Source of the DNA: Bacillus sp. BHET2
Lineage (GTDB): Bacteria; Bacillota; Bacilli; Bacillales; Bacillaceae_B
Reading direction: 5' to 3'
Length of the DNA: 64,000 bases
Assembly: GCF_005938125.1 (NCBI RefSeq)
Contig: NZ_VCQN01000005.1
Location: 246,040-310,039, forward strand
The notes beneath the pieces are model-generated. The model worked only from the letters and a program-made list of their open reading frames with translations. It did no database searches and had not been told where the DNA came from. Shown piece after piece: positions 34,664-43,676 of the stretch; position 1 is the stretch's first letter; each line of letters begins with the position of its first letter. A program made the position numbers and the translations under genes.

Positions 34664-35611
34664 ATGTTAAACGTATTATCAACAAAGTTTATTGCGGGTG
34701 CTTTATCTCTTGCGATTGTGGCACCGACTGCGTACGCAGCCACTCAGGAAGATACAACAACGACTCAACCGGAATCCACCATACAGGAGCAGGCTCCGTG
34801 GATGGACAATTTAGATGAAGAAACCCAAGCCAAAGTGAAAGAAATCAAAGAACAAGTGGACGCTGGGACGATTACGAAGGAAGAAGCCCATGATCAGCTG
34901 GAAGAGCTAGGCGTAAAACCACGATTTGGAAAACGTGGGGGACACCAATTTGAGAAATTAGATGAAGAAACCCGCCAACAGCTCGATGATATCCGCAGTC
35001 AGGTAGAAGCGGGAGAGCTGACAAAAGAAGAGGCAAAGGAAAAATTAGATGAACTGGGAATCAAACCGCCACAGCACGGTCATGATCGCGAGCCATTAGA
35101 TGAAGAGACCCGTCAACAACTCGATGATATCAAGAGTCAGGTAGAAGCAGGAGAAATCACAGAAGAAGAAGCACAAGTCAAATTAGCAGAGTTAGGAATC
35201 GACAAACCGTTCCCGAAGGGCGATCGAATGGGAATGGATGAAGAGACCCACAAGAAAACCCATGACATCCGTGACCAATATGCCGCAGGACTGATCACAC
35301 AGGAGGAAGCACAAGCTCAGCTGGATGAATTAGGAGTAGACATGGATCTTGAGCAAATGCCGGATCCCTTTGAAGAATTAAATGAAGAAACAAAGGTAAA
35401 AGCACAGGAGATACTAAAGAAAGTGATCGACGGCACGCTGACTCGTGAAGAGGCACGTACCCAACTTGAGGAGCTAGGTGTGAAACCACCTGAGAAATCC
35501 CATCGAGGAGGCCATTTTAAAGGCTCTAAGCAAAATCAGGATCAATCAGAAACAACCGATGACAATACAGTACCTGAAGAGAACACGTCCTATGAAGATG
35601 TAACCTTGTAA
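34664..35611 (+). CDS. Secreted protein with five helical repeats
   Basis: About 315 residues. The signal peptide ends at AYAA (about residue 24). Then come five tandem units of 45-52 residues with consensus L-D-E-E-T-x5-L-x-D-I-x2-Q-V-x-A-G-x-(L/I)-T-x-E-E-A-x3-L-x-E-L-G-(I/V). Each looks like two helices joined by an AG-x-(I/L)-T turn, similar in flavour to SHOCT- or DUF2680-type helices. Linkers between units are rich in Gly, His, Lys and Arg (KRGGHQF, QHGHDRE, SHRGGHF). The tail is polar. GGAGG precedes the ATG at 34664; the frame upstream is leader sequence. No known function. It is immediately followed by a two-component system. Confidence 0.8.
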   Translation: MLNVLSTKFIAGALSLAIVAPTAYAATQEDTTTTQPESTIQEQAPWMDNLDEETQAKVKEIKEQVDAGTITKEEAHDQLEELGVKPRFGKRGGHQFEKLDEETRQQLDDIRSQVEAGELTKEEAKEKLDELGIKPPQHGHDREPLDEETRQQLDDIKSQVEAGEITEEEAQVKLAELGIDKPFPKGDRMGMDEETHKKTHDIRDQYAAGLITQEEAQAQLDELGVDMDLEQMPDPFEELNEETKVKAQEILKKVIDGTLTREEARTQLEELGVKPPEKSHRGGHFKGSKQNQDQSETTDDNTVPEENTSYEDVTL

Positions 35612-35725
35612 CAAGCCCCCCCTTTTCATTTAGGAGAGTGCTGCCCAGCGGCACTCTCTATTTTCATGAAAACTCCACCTGTTCTTCCCCTTTTCCTTTA
35701 TAATTCACCTATAGGAGGAATCCCA

Positions 35726-36412
35726 ATGAAAACTATTTTAATTGTTGAAGATGAAATCACCATATCCCGTGTTCTGAAAGCTTACTTAGAAAAAAACGGC
35801 TTCTCAACGATTCAATCCTATTCAGGCAGGGAAGCCATCAAAGCGTTTGCTACTCATAGGCCTGATTTGATTCTACTCGATGTCATGCTTCCCGATGGTG
35901 ACGGCTGGTCGGTCCTCCACACGATTAGACAAGAAAGTACCTGTCCGGTCATCATGCTGACAGCACTTGGTGATGTGGATTATCGTCTAAAAGGTCTCAC
36001 GTCAGGAGCTGACGATTATATTTCCAAACCGTTCATCGGAGAGGAAGTCGTGGCGAGGGTGCAGGCGGTATTACGAAGATCCCGGACCATATTCGAATCA
36101 GGTGATACGAAACAATACGGTCAGTTAAAGATAAATCTGCATTCCCACAGGGTGGACCTCAACGGAAACGAAGTTACCTTCACTCCGAAAGATCTATCCG
36201 TATTTCTCTTTCTCGCGGAGCATCCTAATCAAACCTTTACTCGTGAGCAGCTGATCGAAAACGTCTGGGGAATCGATTATGACGGAAGCGACCGTGCCGT
36301 CGACCTTGCGATTAAGCGAATCAGAAAGTCGCTCGAGGGATGGTCCAGTGAACAAGGGGAAATCAAAACATTACGAGGATTGGGGTATCAGTTCAGTGTT
36401 TACGAAAAATAA
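35726..36412 (+). CDS. Two-component response regulator, OmpR/PhoB family
   Basis: 228 residues. The receiver domain has ED at 8-9, phosphoacceptor D52 in LLDVMLPDGDG and Lys in YISKPF. The C-terminal winged helix has VTFTPKDLSVFLFLAEHP, FTREQLIENVWG and RAVDLAIKRIRKSL. AGGAGG lies just before the ATG at 35726; the frame's extension to 35666 is not needed. The kinase gene overlaps its end. The target is unknown, but the repeat-protein gene 115 bases upstream is an obvious candidate. Confidence 0.93.
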   Translation: MKTILIVEDEITISRVLKAYLEKNGFSTIQSYSGREAIKAFATHRPDLILLDVMLPDGDGWSVLHTIRQESTCPVIMLTALGDVDYRLKGLTSGADDYISKPFIGEEVVARVQAVLRRSRTIFESGDTKQYGQLKINLHSHRVDLNGNEVTFTPKDLSVFLFLAEHPNQTFTREQLIENVWGIDYDGSDRAVDLAIKRIRKSLEGWSSEQGEIKTLRGLGYQFSVYEK

Positions 36413-37820
36413 ACCGTCTCTCTTACGCTATTGGACAACCCGTTATTTAATCACCCTCATTGTTGGCCTCCTTGTCATTGCCATTATCTCAGCACTCTGG
36501 ATCCGGAAAACGACCATCGACAACCGTTTAAACCTGACCCATGTAGTGGCACAAGAGGTAGCAGATCGAATCGTCACCAGTGATGGCCAGATTATGATCC
36601 CGCCTATCTTAAAGGATGTTGTGAAGGAAAGAAGTAAATTCCTGCAGCTGGACGAACCGCCGTTAACCTATGTGATCAATCCAGAAGGACATGTTCTATC
36701 AGATAAGGATCATTTTCGTGGTCCGAGAGATCGCCAGCCACCTTTTCAGCAAATCCCTTCTTCTTTTTATGAAAAAAGGGAAGTGGAAATTGAACTGGAC
36801 GGAGATCAACATGAGAAGGCTTACGCCATTAGTGAGCCGATTGAGTCAGAGGATGAAGTGCTTGGCTATGTGGTTATGATTACATTGGAAAAAAACCTTG
36901 CCAAGGTCAATCAGGAGTATCGACTGCTCGCGATTATGCTCGTTAGCCTTGCCCTCCTCGGCTGGCTGGTCATCTATTACCTATCGCGGAAACTATCGGC
37001 GCCGATTGCAGAAGTGGCCCAGGCGGCAATGCTTGTGAGTGAAGGAAACTACGAAATTAGTCTTGAGCAAAAGGCGAAGGAGAAAGAAGTCTATGAACTC
37101 GTCGATTCATTTCAACAGATGGCCACCAAACTACAGAACCTGGAGCAACTTCGCTCTGAATTGCTGGCTGGCGTCACCCATGACTTGAAGACACCGGTGA
37201 CATCGATCAGCGGCCTCATCCAAGCGGTCAAAGACGAAGTGGTGACGGAGGGTGAAGCAAAGGAATTCCTGGACATTTCGTTGAAAGAAGTAGATAGGCT
37301 GCAGCGGATGATCGGTGACCTGCTTGATTTCAACTCGTTTTCTGCAGGTGCGATCCCTATTCGAACAGAATGGGTCAACATGAATGAACTGGTTGAGGAT
37401 ATTACGAAGCATTGGGAGCAGACACAGGTGGAGAAGTCTTTTGATCTATCTCTGTCCTTAGAGGAAGTAGAAGCCCAAGTCGATCCATTGCGAATCGAGC
37501 AGATTCTCATCAATCTGTTAAACAACGGCCGACAATCCCTTTCTGAAGATCAAGGTGAACTTATCGTTCGCCTACTGAAAAAAGAGAATCGAATCGCCAT
37601 TGAAGTTCAAGATACCGGAAGCGGAATCCCGGAAAACGAACAGAAGCTCATCTTCGAACGATTTTATAGAGGAGAGCACAAAAAGTTGAAAGTTAGGGGC
37701 CTCGGACTGGGTCTACCTTTTAGTAAGATGCTGGCAAAGGCACAGGGAGGAAATTTGTATTTGAAGGATAGTTCCCCATCCGGGACCACATTTGTATTGG
37801 AGTTACCACATTATAAGTAG
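36396..37820 (+). CDS. Sensor histidine kinase, partner of the preceding regulator
   Basis: About 474 residues from a GTG at 36396 that overlaps the regulator's end by 17 bases. It has a first membrane segment (17-36), an extracellular sensor domain of about 140 residues (37-175), a second membrane segment (178-196) and a HAMP domain (about 198-250). HisKA follows with H262 in GVTHDLKTPVTS. HATPase_c has LINLLNNGRQSL (N box), DTGSGIPE (G1) and GLGLGLPFSKM (G2). The extracellular part has HFRGPRDRQPPF, rich in Arg/Pro and possibly ligand-contacting. The longer frame start at 36279 lies deep in the regulator gene and is rejected. Confidence 0.9.
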   Translation: MFTKNKPSLLRYWTTRYLITLIVGLLVIAIISALWIRKTTIDNRLNLTHVVAQEVADRIVTSDGQIMIPPILKDVVKERSKFLQLDEPPLTYVINPEGHVLSDKDHFRGPRDRQPPFQQIPSSFYEKREVEIELDGDQHEKAYAISEPIESEDEVLGYVVMITLEKNLAKVNQEYRLLAIMLVSLALLGWLVIYYLSRKLSAPIAEVAQAAMLVSEGNYEISLEQKAKEKEVYELVDSFQQMATKLQNLEQLRSELLAGVTHDLKTPVTSISGLIQAVKDEVVTEGEAKEFLDISLKEVDRLQRMIGDLLDFNSFSAGAIPIRTEWVNMNELVEDITKHWEQTQVEKSFDLSLSLEEVEAQVDPLRIEQILINLLNNGRQSLSEDQGELIVRLLKKENRIAIEVQDTGSGIPENEQKLIFERFYRGEHKKLKVRGLGLGLPFSKMLAKAQGGNLYLKDSSPSGTTFVLELPHYK

Positions 37821-37978
37821 AATTGGAAACAAGACCATAAAGTACCAATCCTTATTATACTGGGGTTTCTTCCTGATTTTTCTTTATATAAGAATATTAG
37901 CCTATTAAAATCTTTGTCTCTTTCATAGATAATGGACAAGCACTAAAATTCGACACTATTTATGAAGGAGACATTTTT

Positions 37979-38890
37979 TTGAAGAAAACAATTATTGCCT
38001 TTACCACTGCTGCACTACTTTCGACAATGGCTGCCAATTCAACGGAAGCGGCTTCTTACCGCGTACAATCAGGTGACTCCCTTTCCGTGATTGCTTATAA
38101 ATATGATACATCCGTTTCAAACCTTAAGAGCTGGAATAACCTGAGCTCGAATACGATCTATGTAAACCAAGTGCTTGAAGTATCTGCACCATCTTCTGCG
38201 AAAACGTACACCGTACAATCCGGTGATTATCTGTCCAAAATCGGTGCCAAGTTCGATGTGTATGTCGCTGAACTGAGAGATTGGAACAATTTAACGAGTG
38301 ATGTGATTCACCCTGGACAAACGTTGATCGTTTCATCAGGAGGAACAACCACGCCACCACCATCAGGATCCAGTACTTATACGGTACAATCCGGTGACAC
38401 TTTATCGCACATCGCTGTCCGTTATGATGTGAACGTTTCAGACATCAAGGCATGGAATGGATTAAGCTCGAACACGATTTATGTTGGTCAGAAACTATCG
38501 ATCAAAGGATCTTCCGGCGGATCAGAGACGCCATCATCAAGTGTTGTAGACATTGCGAAGAAATACGTAGGCACTCCATACGCATGGGGAGGCACATCAC
38601 CATCCGGCTTCGATTGCAGCGGATTCATCTACTATGTATTCAACCAGGCGGGACAATCGATTGCCCGTACGAACACAGAGGGCTACTATAGCAAGTCATC
38701 TCTTGTTTCGAGTCCGAAAGCTGGCGACCTTGTATTCTTCGAGAATACGTATAAAGCGGGAATCAGTCACATGGGTATCTACGTTGGAAACGGAGAATTC
38801 ATCCACGCTTCTGATAGCGGCGTGACCATCTCCAAATTGAGTAATACGTATTGGAACCCTAAGTTTGTCGGGTATAAACGTTTTAACTAA
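37979..38890 (+). CDS. LysM-NlpC/P60 peptidoglycan endopeptidase
   Basis: A 303-residue secreted wall hydrolase. The signal peptide ends near 24. Three LysM domains lie at about 26-69, 76-118 and 133-176, each with a (Y/T)xVQSGDxLSxIAxxYD-like core. A Ser/Gly linker and an NlpC/P60 catalytic domain (190-303) follow, with Cys213 in [10 protein letters not shown], His264 in [10 protein letters not shown] and His276. It should cut the D-gamma-Glu-meso-Dpm bond of stem peptides, as LytE/LytF/CwlS do. TTG start with GAAGGAG upstream; own terminator. Probably a vegetative autolysin. Confidence 0.93.
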   Translation: MKKTIIAFTTAALLSTMAANSTEAASYRVQSGDSLSVIAYKYDTSVSNLKSWNNLSSNTIYVNQVLEVSAPSSAKTYTVQSGDYLSKIGAKFDVYVAELRDWNNLTSDVIHPGQTLIVSSGGTTTPPPSGSSTYTVQSGDTLSHIAVRYDVNVSDIKAWNGLSSNTIYVGQKLSIKGSSGGSETPSSSVVDIAKKYVGTPYAWGGTSPSGFDCSGFIYYVFNQAGQSIARTNTEGYYSKSSLVSSPKAGDLVFFENTYKAGISHMGIYVGNGEFIHASDSGVTISKLSNTYWNPKFVGYKRFN

Positions 38891-38913
38891 TTCTTCATTT
38901 CGAATATAGATTT

Positions 38914-38948
38914 AAAAAAGGGGGTGACATTTGTCATTCTCCTTTTTG
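38914..38948 (+). terminator. Terminator of the NlpC/P60 gene
   Basis: AAAAAGGGGGTGACA pairs with TGTCATTCTCCTTTTT with one mismatch and a very short loop. Confidence 0.8.
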
Positions 38949-39115
38949 TCTTTAATGATTTAATTTGTTGACGATTTCTTTCAGGAACGAATTTCGTTCT
39001 TAGGTAACCAGCCAGACACCAGACAAGAAAAGGTGAAATAAACCATTTGTGAGACTCCAATTCCTCCTTCTTCCATCACGAAAAGTGGCATCCAGTATTC
39101 TGCATTCCCTCAACC

Positions 39116-39406
39116 TCAAGAGGGCTGGTTCAAGGAGAGGTGTTTTCTATACAAAATGTCACTAAATAAATGAATGGTTAGATCACCAACCATCAGGGTA
39201 AAGAAAGATACAGGGGTGCTGGGGAATAGGCACAACATTGTCCAACGCGTCACAGCATCCCTGCTAAAAATAATCAAAGAATAGAATGTCATACCTCTTG
39301 GCAATCCCCACGAACGAAACTTTATCCCGTTAATCCCTCCAAATATTAGCAGTACTTCTATTGATCCAATCATTCCGACGATTCCAGCTGAACCAATCCA
39401 ACCCAC
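39116..39406 (-). CDS. Possible small membrane protein
   Basis: A 96-residue frame starting with GTG, preceded by GAAGGA at seven to eight bases. It has a hydrophobic N-terminal half (GSAGIVGMIGSIEVLLIFGG) and a second hydrophobic stretch (FFTLMVGDLTIHLF). I do not recognise it. It could be a real short membrane protein, the remains of a longer one, or chance. It lies between the P60 hydrolase and a divergent gene. Confidence 0.35.
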   Translation of the reverse strand: MGWIGSAGIVGMIGSIEVLLIFGGINGIKFRSWGLPRGMTFYSLIIFSRDAVTRWTMLCLFPSTPVSFFTLMVGDLTIHLFSDILYRKHLSLNQPS

Positions 39407-39535
39407 ACGTAAATCCTTCTCATATATGGTAAGATAAGGATTCTATTTCTAAATACTAGAAGGACTATCAACTCATAATCTCGAAGAATAGTACATATAG
39501 AATAAAAGCCGAAAGTAATTGGGGGAGATGGGATC

Positions 39536-40090
39536 GTGAGTAAGAAAACAGTCGGGATCATCATAGGGAGTGTCTTATTGTTGACGGCGATAGGTGTATA
39601 TATAGCAGTCGGAAGTTTAGATATGAATTTTGCCGGCAATAGCGGTACCCAGCAGGATTCAGGTAATGGCAGTGTTGAACAAACGGCAGGAGCCGAGATG
39701 AATGATAGAGAAGATGCCAAGAAAGAAGTCAAAGGCGGCAATCCTTTCGATGAAAAAGTGAAAACACCATTAAGTGAGGTGGTCATGCAGCAATACATCC
39801 ATGCGATGAGTCATCAAAAGGTACAGGCGAAAGAAAAATGGTCTTATTTTAAAATAACTGATGAGCGAATCGACTTTCTATTAAGCCAGTTAGAGATCAA
39901 TCAATATGACTATGAGGAAACGTATAAAGACATCCTGACGAGCTGGAAAGAGGGAGACTTCTCGGAAGCCGTGAGTGATCATAATAAGATTTGGCGGATT
40001 CAGGAAGGAACGATTGGTAAAGCCACTGGGCTATTATCACCGAAAGCGGAAGAAGCCTATATTAGCGAACAAAAGACGGAGAAGAGATAA
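39536..40090 (+). CDS. Membrane-anchored hypothetical protein
   Basis: 184 residues. The N-terminal membrane anchor (5-27) is followed by a Gly/Ser/Asn/Gln-rich linker (about 32-70). A helical C-terminal domain has VVMQQYIHAMSHQKVQAKEK, then YDYEETYKDILTSW, and DHNKIWRIQEGTIGKATG. From memory this resembles a Bacillus-specific family of unknown function (possibly DUF6241); that needs a profile search. GTG start with a GGGGGAGATGGG ribosome region. A strong terminator follows, shared with the convergent LCP gene. Confidence 0.75.
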   Translation: MSKKTVGIIIGSVLLLTAIGVYIAVGSLDMNFAGNSGTQQDSGNGSVEQTAGAEMNDREDAKKEVKGGNPFDEKVKTPLSEVVMQQYIHAMSHQKVQAKEKWSYFKITDERIDFLLSQLEINQYDYEETYKDILTSWKEGDFSEAVSDHNKIWRIQEGTIGKATGLLSPKAEEAYISEQKTEKR

Positions 40091-40093
40091 AGA

Positions 40094-40126
40094 AAAGGCT
40101 AAGGAGCGATTGCATCCTTAGCCTTT
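40094..40126. terminator. Terminator shared by two convergent genes
   Basis: AAAGGCTAAGGA and TCCTTAGCCTTT are perfectly complementary around a 9-base loop. Confidence 0.85.
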
Positions 40127-40132
40127 CCCTAT

Positions 40133-41068
40133 TTATAACTCCAGATGGTCCTGTAGAGTGCCTTGAATCTCGCCCAATTCTTCATCAGGAATCACATAAT
40201 AATAAATGCCGTCAATCTTTGTGCCGGAACCAGTCTTGATCTGGATCTGTTCGATATCCTTCGAAGCGGATTTATAATGCTTCTGGATATCAACCATTTC
40301 TTCAAATTTCAAATTCGTCTTCACGTTGTTTCCTAACGCGTCGAAGATATTATCGAAATTCCAAAGGCTCGAGACGCTTGCTCCTTCACGGATGACGCCT
40401 TGAATGACTTCGCGCTGCCTCAATTGACGTCCGAAGTCACCGCGTGGATCATCGTGTCTCATACGGGAGAAAGCAAGTGCTTCTTTTCCGCTAAGGGTAA
40501 GCTGTCCTTCTTTAAAGGAATATCCATCGTAACTGAAATTCAAGTCATTATTCACCGTCACACCGCCCACAGCGTTTACGATATCTTCGAACCCTTCCAT
40601 GTTGATCTTTACGTAGTAGTCAATCGGGATATCAAGTAATCCTTCAACTGTATCCATGGACATTTCCACCCCGCCGAAAGCGTAGGCATGATTAATCTTA
40701 TCCCTTGTCCCATGTCCAACGATGTCAGTCAGCGTGTCCCGGGGAATCGAGATCATTTTCACAGATTTCTTATTCGGATTTACGGTCAGAACGATCATTG
40801 AGTCGGATCGGCCTTTATCGTTTTCCCTCTCATCGACCCCGAGTAACAGGACTGAGAAGGGTTCTTTATCCTTGAATGTTACTTCCTTCGTTCGTTTAGA
40901 AGACTTATCCCGGTCGATTGGTGTATGCATCGTTTCGACTGCGCTGTTTAATGAATGATAGATGCTGTACGCATATACCCCTCCACCAATCAGCATCAGC
41001 AGAAAGACGATCCCGACAACCTTTAACCATGTGCGTTTTTTTCCTCGTTTATGCTTGTCTACTCTCAT
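40133..41068 (-). CDS. LytR-CpsA-Psr (LCP) family ligase
   Basis: 311 residues. A basic N-terminus and one membrane segment (about 13-35) precede an extracellular LCP domain. Motifs: LLLGVDEREND, GRSDSMIVLTVN, ISIPRDTLTD, HAYAFGGVEMSMDTVEGLL and SRMRHDDPRGDFGRQLRQRE, with the conserved Arg/Asp residues that bind the pyrophosphate and metal. AAGGTGAGG precedes the ATG. LCP enzymes transfer lipid-linked wall polymers to peptidoglycan. It lies 2 kb before the exopolysaccharide operon, so it may anchor that polymer. Confidence 0.92.
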   Translation of the reverse strand: MRVDKHKRGKKRTWLKVVGIVFLLMLIGGGVYAYSIYHSLNSAVETMHTPIDRDKSSKRTKEVTFKDKEPFSVLLLGVDERENDKGRSDSMIVLTVNPNKKSVKMISIPRDTLTDIVGHGTRDKINHAYAFGGVEMSMDTVEGLLDIPIDYYVKINMEGFEDIVNAVGGVTVNNDLNFSYDGYSFKEGQLTLSGKEALAFSRMRHDDPRGDFGRQLRQREVIQGVIREGASVSSLWNFDNIFDALGNNVKTNLKFEEMVDIQKHYKSASKDIEQIQIKTGSGTKIDGIYYYVIPDEELGEIQGTLQDHLEL

Positions 41069-41116
41069 GTTTTCGTTCCCTCACCTTTTTTGCAACCTAA
41101 TCATTACCATATCAGA

Positions 41117-41332
41117 TTACGAGGGAAATGCATAGAGAAATTTCACTGGTAAACGGTCATTTTTCCTGATCCAGATCATGATAGGGAAAGATTCTATTCT
41201 GTCTTCCTTCATATTAAATTGCTTCTTTATATCCGTTAACTCTCGTATGATTATCTGGGTGTTGTACCAGGGTGCGAAAGAAAAGAGAACAGCAAGTATA
41301 AGAGCGATAGTAAAGAATAGGAGATAAGACAT
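41117..41332 (-). CDS. Small membrane protein, hypothetical
   Basis: 71 residues with one N-terminal membrane segment (SYLLFFTIALILAVLFSFAP) and a charged tail containing IIIRELTDIKKQFN. CGAGGT lies about seven bases upstream of the ATG. No family recognised. It is upstream of and on the same strand as the LCP gene, 48 bases away, so the two may be co-transcribed. Confidence 0.55.
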   Translation of the reverse strand: MSYLLFFTIALILAVLFSFAPWYNTQIIIRELTDIKKQFNMKEDRIESFPIMIWIRKNDRLPVKFLYAFPS

Positions 41333-41463
41333 CGGTTTTACCTCGGTTACGTAGTCTTTATGTATTCTATTCTTGGGTCAGGAGTATAATTACTTCATTC
41401 AACTACCCTCTTAACGCAAGGCTCTTTTCGTAAACTCTGTTGCTCTTTAAGGTAGCGAGTGCT

Positions 41464-41589
41464 AGTTGATTTCCGCTGCAGGTGCTCGCTTTCCGCGGGG
41501 CTGGCGGTGAGCCTCCTCGGCTTCGCCTCCGGGGTCTCACCTGTCCAGCTTTTCCCGCAGGAGTCGAGCACCTTCCGCTACAATCAACT
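41464..41589 (-). repeat. GC-rich interspersed repeat, copy A
   Basis: On the minus strand: CTCCTGCGGGAAAAGC, GAGACCCCGGAGGCG, GAGGAGGCT, CCGCGGAAAGCGAG. Flanking arms AGGTGCTCG/CGAGCACCT and AGTTGATT/AATCAACT are complementary, so the unit can fold as one hairpin. Confidence 0.8.
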
Positions 41590-41734
41590 TACTAAGTATG
41601 AGGGCGAATCTACTACTATACACGGCTAGAAAACATCATTTTTCAACGTTTGCAGTGGTCGATTTAAGCTTGAATAGTAAGATTCTATTTCATTCGTTTT
41701 TTCACTAGTAAGCTCTGTCACGATATCTCATTTA

Positions 41735-41854
41735 GATGGTGAGAGGAACGGCGTAGACTCCTGCGGAAAAACGGGCGTGCCGAGACCCCGGAAGCGCAGC
41801 AGAGGAGGCTTGGCCGTTCGTCCGCCGGAAAGCGAAGCCGTTCCCCTCACCATC
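41735..41854 (+). repeat. GC-rich interspersed repeat, copy B
   Basis: Core CTCCTGCGGAAAAAC, GAGACCCCGGAAGCG, GAGGAGGCTTG, CCGGAAAGCGAAG matches copy A. The flanking 17-base arms (GATGGTGAGAGGAACGG and CCGTTCCCCTCACCATC) are complementary apart from one wobble, yet unlike the arms of copy A. Confidence 0.8.
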
Positions 41855-41935
41855 TATCGCACTTTCACTCCCTTATAGACAGAGCCTTGGCAGCTCCTAT
41901 GTTAAAAAGCAACAATCCTTGCGAAAACATCCATT

Positions 41936-41962
41936 AAAAAAGACTAACCCTCAGGCTAGTCT
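41936..41962 (-). terminator. Terminator of the SGNH hydrolase gene
   Basis: On the minus strand AGACTAGCC pairs with GGTTAGTCT, followed by TTTTTT. The hairpin overlaps the last codons and stop of the gene. Confidence 0.8.
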
Positions 41963-42729
41963 GCGATAAAGTAATCGATGAGATATTGACTCCATAGTGT
42001 ATGTCCTTTTTCATTCGGTGTTTCCTGGGTTCCACCTAGATAATCACGGAGGGAACCTTCGGGCCAGGCTGACCAGTGGTCTAAGTAAGTGATGTCTTGA
42101 GTGTTTGCAAATTCTTTTAATGCTTCGATTTGTTTCGGGTAGTAAGTAGCTCCGTCAATCGGGTGAGTCGGTTGAAGGATAAGGACGGCGTCTTCATTTT
42201 GTTCGATTAATTTTCGCTTGAACAGTTCAATACTTCCCTGGTTACTGGTCGATCCGACACGGTTAGAATTATCGTTCAGTGAGAAGGGTTCAAGTAATAC
42301 GAGCTGGGGAGCAAACCCGAGCACTTCATCGATTTTATCCCCGTTTACAAATTCGATTGAGGTCGTATCGTATTGGAAGATGGATACGGCTACTTTCCCA
42401 TCAAAGGCATTCTCGATGGCTTCTTTTACCTGGATACTCCACCCGTTCTCTTCTTTACCAAGTGCGGTAGAGCCAACTAGTGCAAGCTTATAGGGTTCGC
42501 CGTCTTTAAGACTTTCTTTGAAGGCTGCCTTGGCATCTTCTGGCCAGTTCGCGATGAGGGATTGTACATCCTTGGTTTCAGCGGTATCAGGAGACTTACT
42601 TGTCTCGTGGGACTCTGTAGAAGGAGGATTCGAAACGGGAGTCGATGTTCTTTCGCTCCAGTATTGATTTCCGTAAAAGAGTACGGCGACACAGCCGATC
42701 GCCAGAATAATCAGTGAAAAGGCTTTCAT
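41956..42729 (-). CDS. Membrane-anchored SGNH/GDSL-type hydrolase
   Basis: 257 residues: an N-terminal membrane anchor or signal (3-22), a Ser/Thr/Pro-rich linker (about 30-55) and an SGNH-like domain. The block I motif is LALVGSTALGKEENGW, with Ser in the nucleophile place; QLVLLEPFSLND holds the Asn/Asp block. PNEKGHTLWSQYL near the C-terminus carries the catalytic-type His. Such enzymes deacylate sugars or lipids outside the cell. It is divergent from the exopolysaccharide operon 200 bases away, so removal of O-acetyl groups from that polymer is a reasonable guess. AAAGGAG precedes the ATG. Confidence 0.78.
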   Translation of the reverse strand: MKAFSLIILAIGCVAVLFYGNQYWSERTSTPVSNPPSTESHETSKSPDTAETKDVQSLIANWPEDAKAAFKESLKDGEPYKLALVGSTALGKEENGWSIQVKEAIENAFDGKVAVSIFQYDTTSIEFVNGDKIDEVLGFAPQLVLLEPFSLNDNSNRVGSTSNQGSIELFKRKLIEQNEDAVLILQPTHPIDGATYYPKQIEALKEFANTQDITYLDHWSAWPEGSLRDYLGGTQETPNEKGHTLWSQYLIDYFIAD

Positions 42730-42932
42730 CGTTTTGGTCTCCTTTTGTCAAGAATAATGGATAAGAAATCATTTCCAATTTACCAATTTACCTTTTCTTT
42801 TAGCAAAATTTGTAGTTTAATAGATAAGTATGGAAATGTTACAAATTAATTAAAATTATGACAACAATTGCACGAAAATACAACAGGAACTGAAATTATT
42901 TTACATATTTTTTCTAATAGTAGGAGGAAGTT

Positions 42933-43676
42933 ATGGAAGAAACGATTAGTTTACGCGAGTTAATGGAAACGTTACGGAAGCGTATAGGTTTGATTATTTT
43001 GATTACCCTGACAGCGATCTTGGTGAGTGGAGCGGTCAGTTTTTTTCTTTTGACACCGGTTTATCAATCATCTACTCAATTGCTGGTTAATCAGGCGAAA
43101 TCCGACCAGCCTGCATACAATCCTGGTGAAATCCAGACGAATCTTCAGCTGATTAATACGTATAATGTCATCATCAAAAGTCCGGCCATCCTGGAAAAAG
43201 TAGCATCTGACTTGAATAATGGATACGATGCCGCTCAACTGAATCAAAAAATTACCGTCGGTAGTGAAGCGGATTCTCAGGTGATCAATCTTTCAGTAAC
43301 AGATACTGACCCTCAAACGGCCGCGGATATTGCTAACAAGACGGCAGACGTTTTTCAATCTGAAATCACAAAGATCATGAACGTAGACAACGTGAGTATC
43401 TTGGCTAAAGCAGAAGTAGGAGAAAAACAATCTCCCATCAAACCGAAACCACTCTTGAATATCGCGATTGCAACAGTAGTTGGTCTCATGATCGGTGTAG
43501 GTCTTGCCTTCTTACTTGAATTCCTTGATAACACCATTAAATCGGAACAAGAAGTGGAGAAAGTATTAGGACTGCCTGTACTGGGGTCGATTGCAAGAAT
43601 AGAAGATCAGAAGGAAGACAAGTCATCCAGTCGTTCTGAACGATCATCCCGAGAAAGAGGTGAGAAGGTTGGGTAA
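42933..43676 (+). CDS. Wzz/YveK-type capsular chain-length modulator, kinase activator
   Basis: 247 residues. A short cytoplasmic N-terminus is followed by a membrane segment (about 17-37), an extracellular Wzz domain (38-170, ending in EKQSPIKPKPLLN, the proline-rich signature), a second membrane segment (175-195) and a short cytoplasmic Arg/Ser/Glu tail. Like EpsA/YwqC/CapA it controls polymer length and activates the tyrosine kinase encoded next, whose start overlaps its end. AGGAGG lies just before the ATG. First gene of the long operon. Confidence 0.9.
   Translation: MEETISLRELMETLRKRIGLIILITLTAILVSGAVSFFLLTPVYQSSTQLLVNQAKSDQPAYNPGEIQTNLQLINTYNVIIKSPAILEKVASDLNNGYDAAQLNQKITVGSEADSQVINLSVTDTDPQTAADIANKTADVFQSEITKIMNVDNVSILAKAEVGEKQSPIKPKPLLNIAIATVVGLMIGVGLAFLLEFLDNTIKSEQEVEKVLGLPVLGSIARIEDQKEDKSSSRSERSSRERGEKVG

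Larger units (their letters stand above)
41333..41955. other. Intergenic region with two GC-rich hairpin repeats
   Basis: 623 bases with no gene. It holds two inverted copies of a GC-rich interspersed repeat (41464-41589 and 41735-41854) and ends with the terminator of the SGNH hydrolase gene. Confidence 0.65.
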
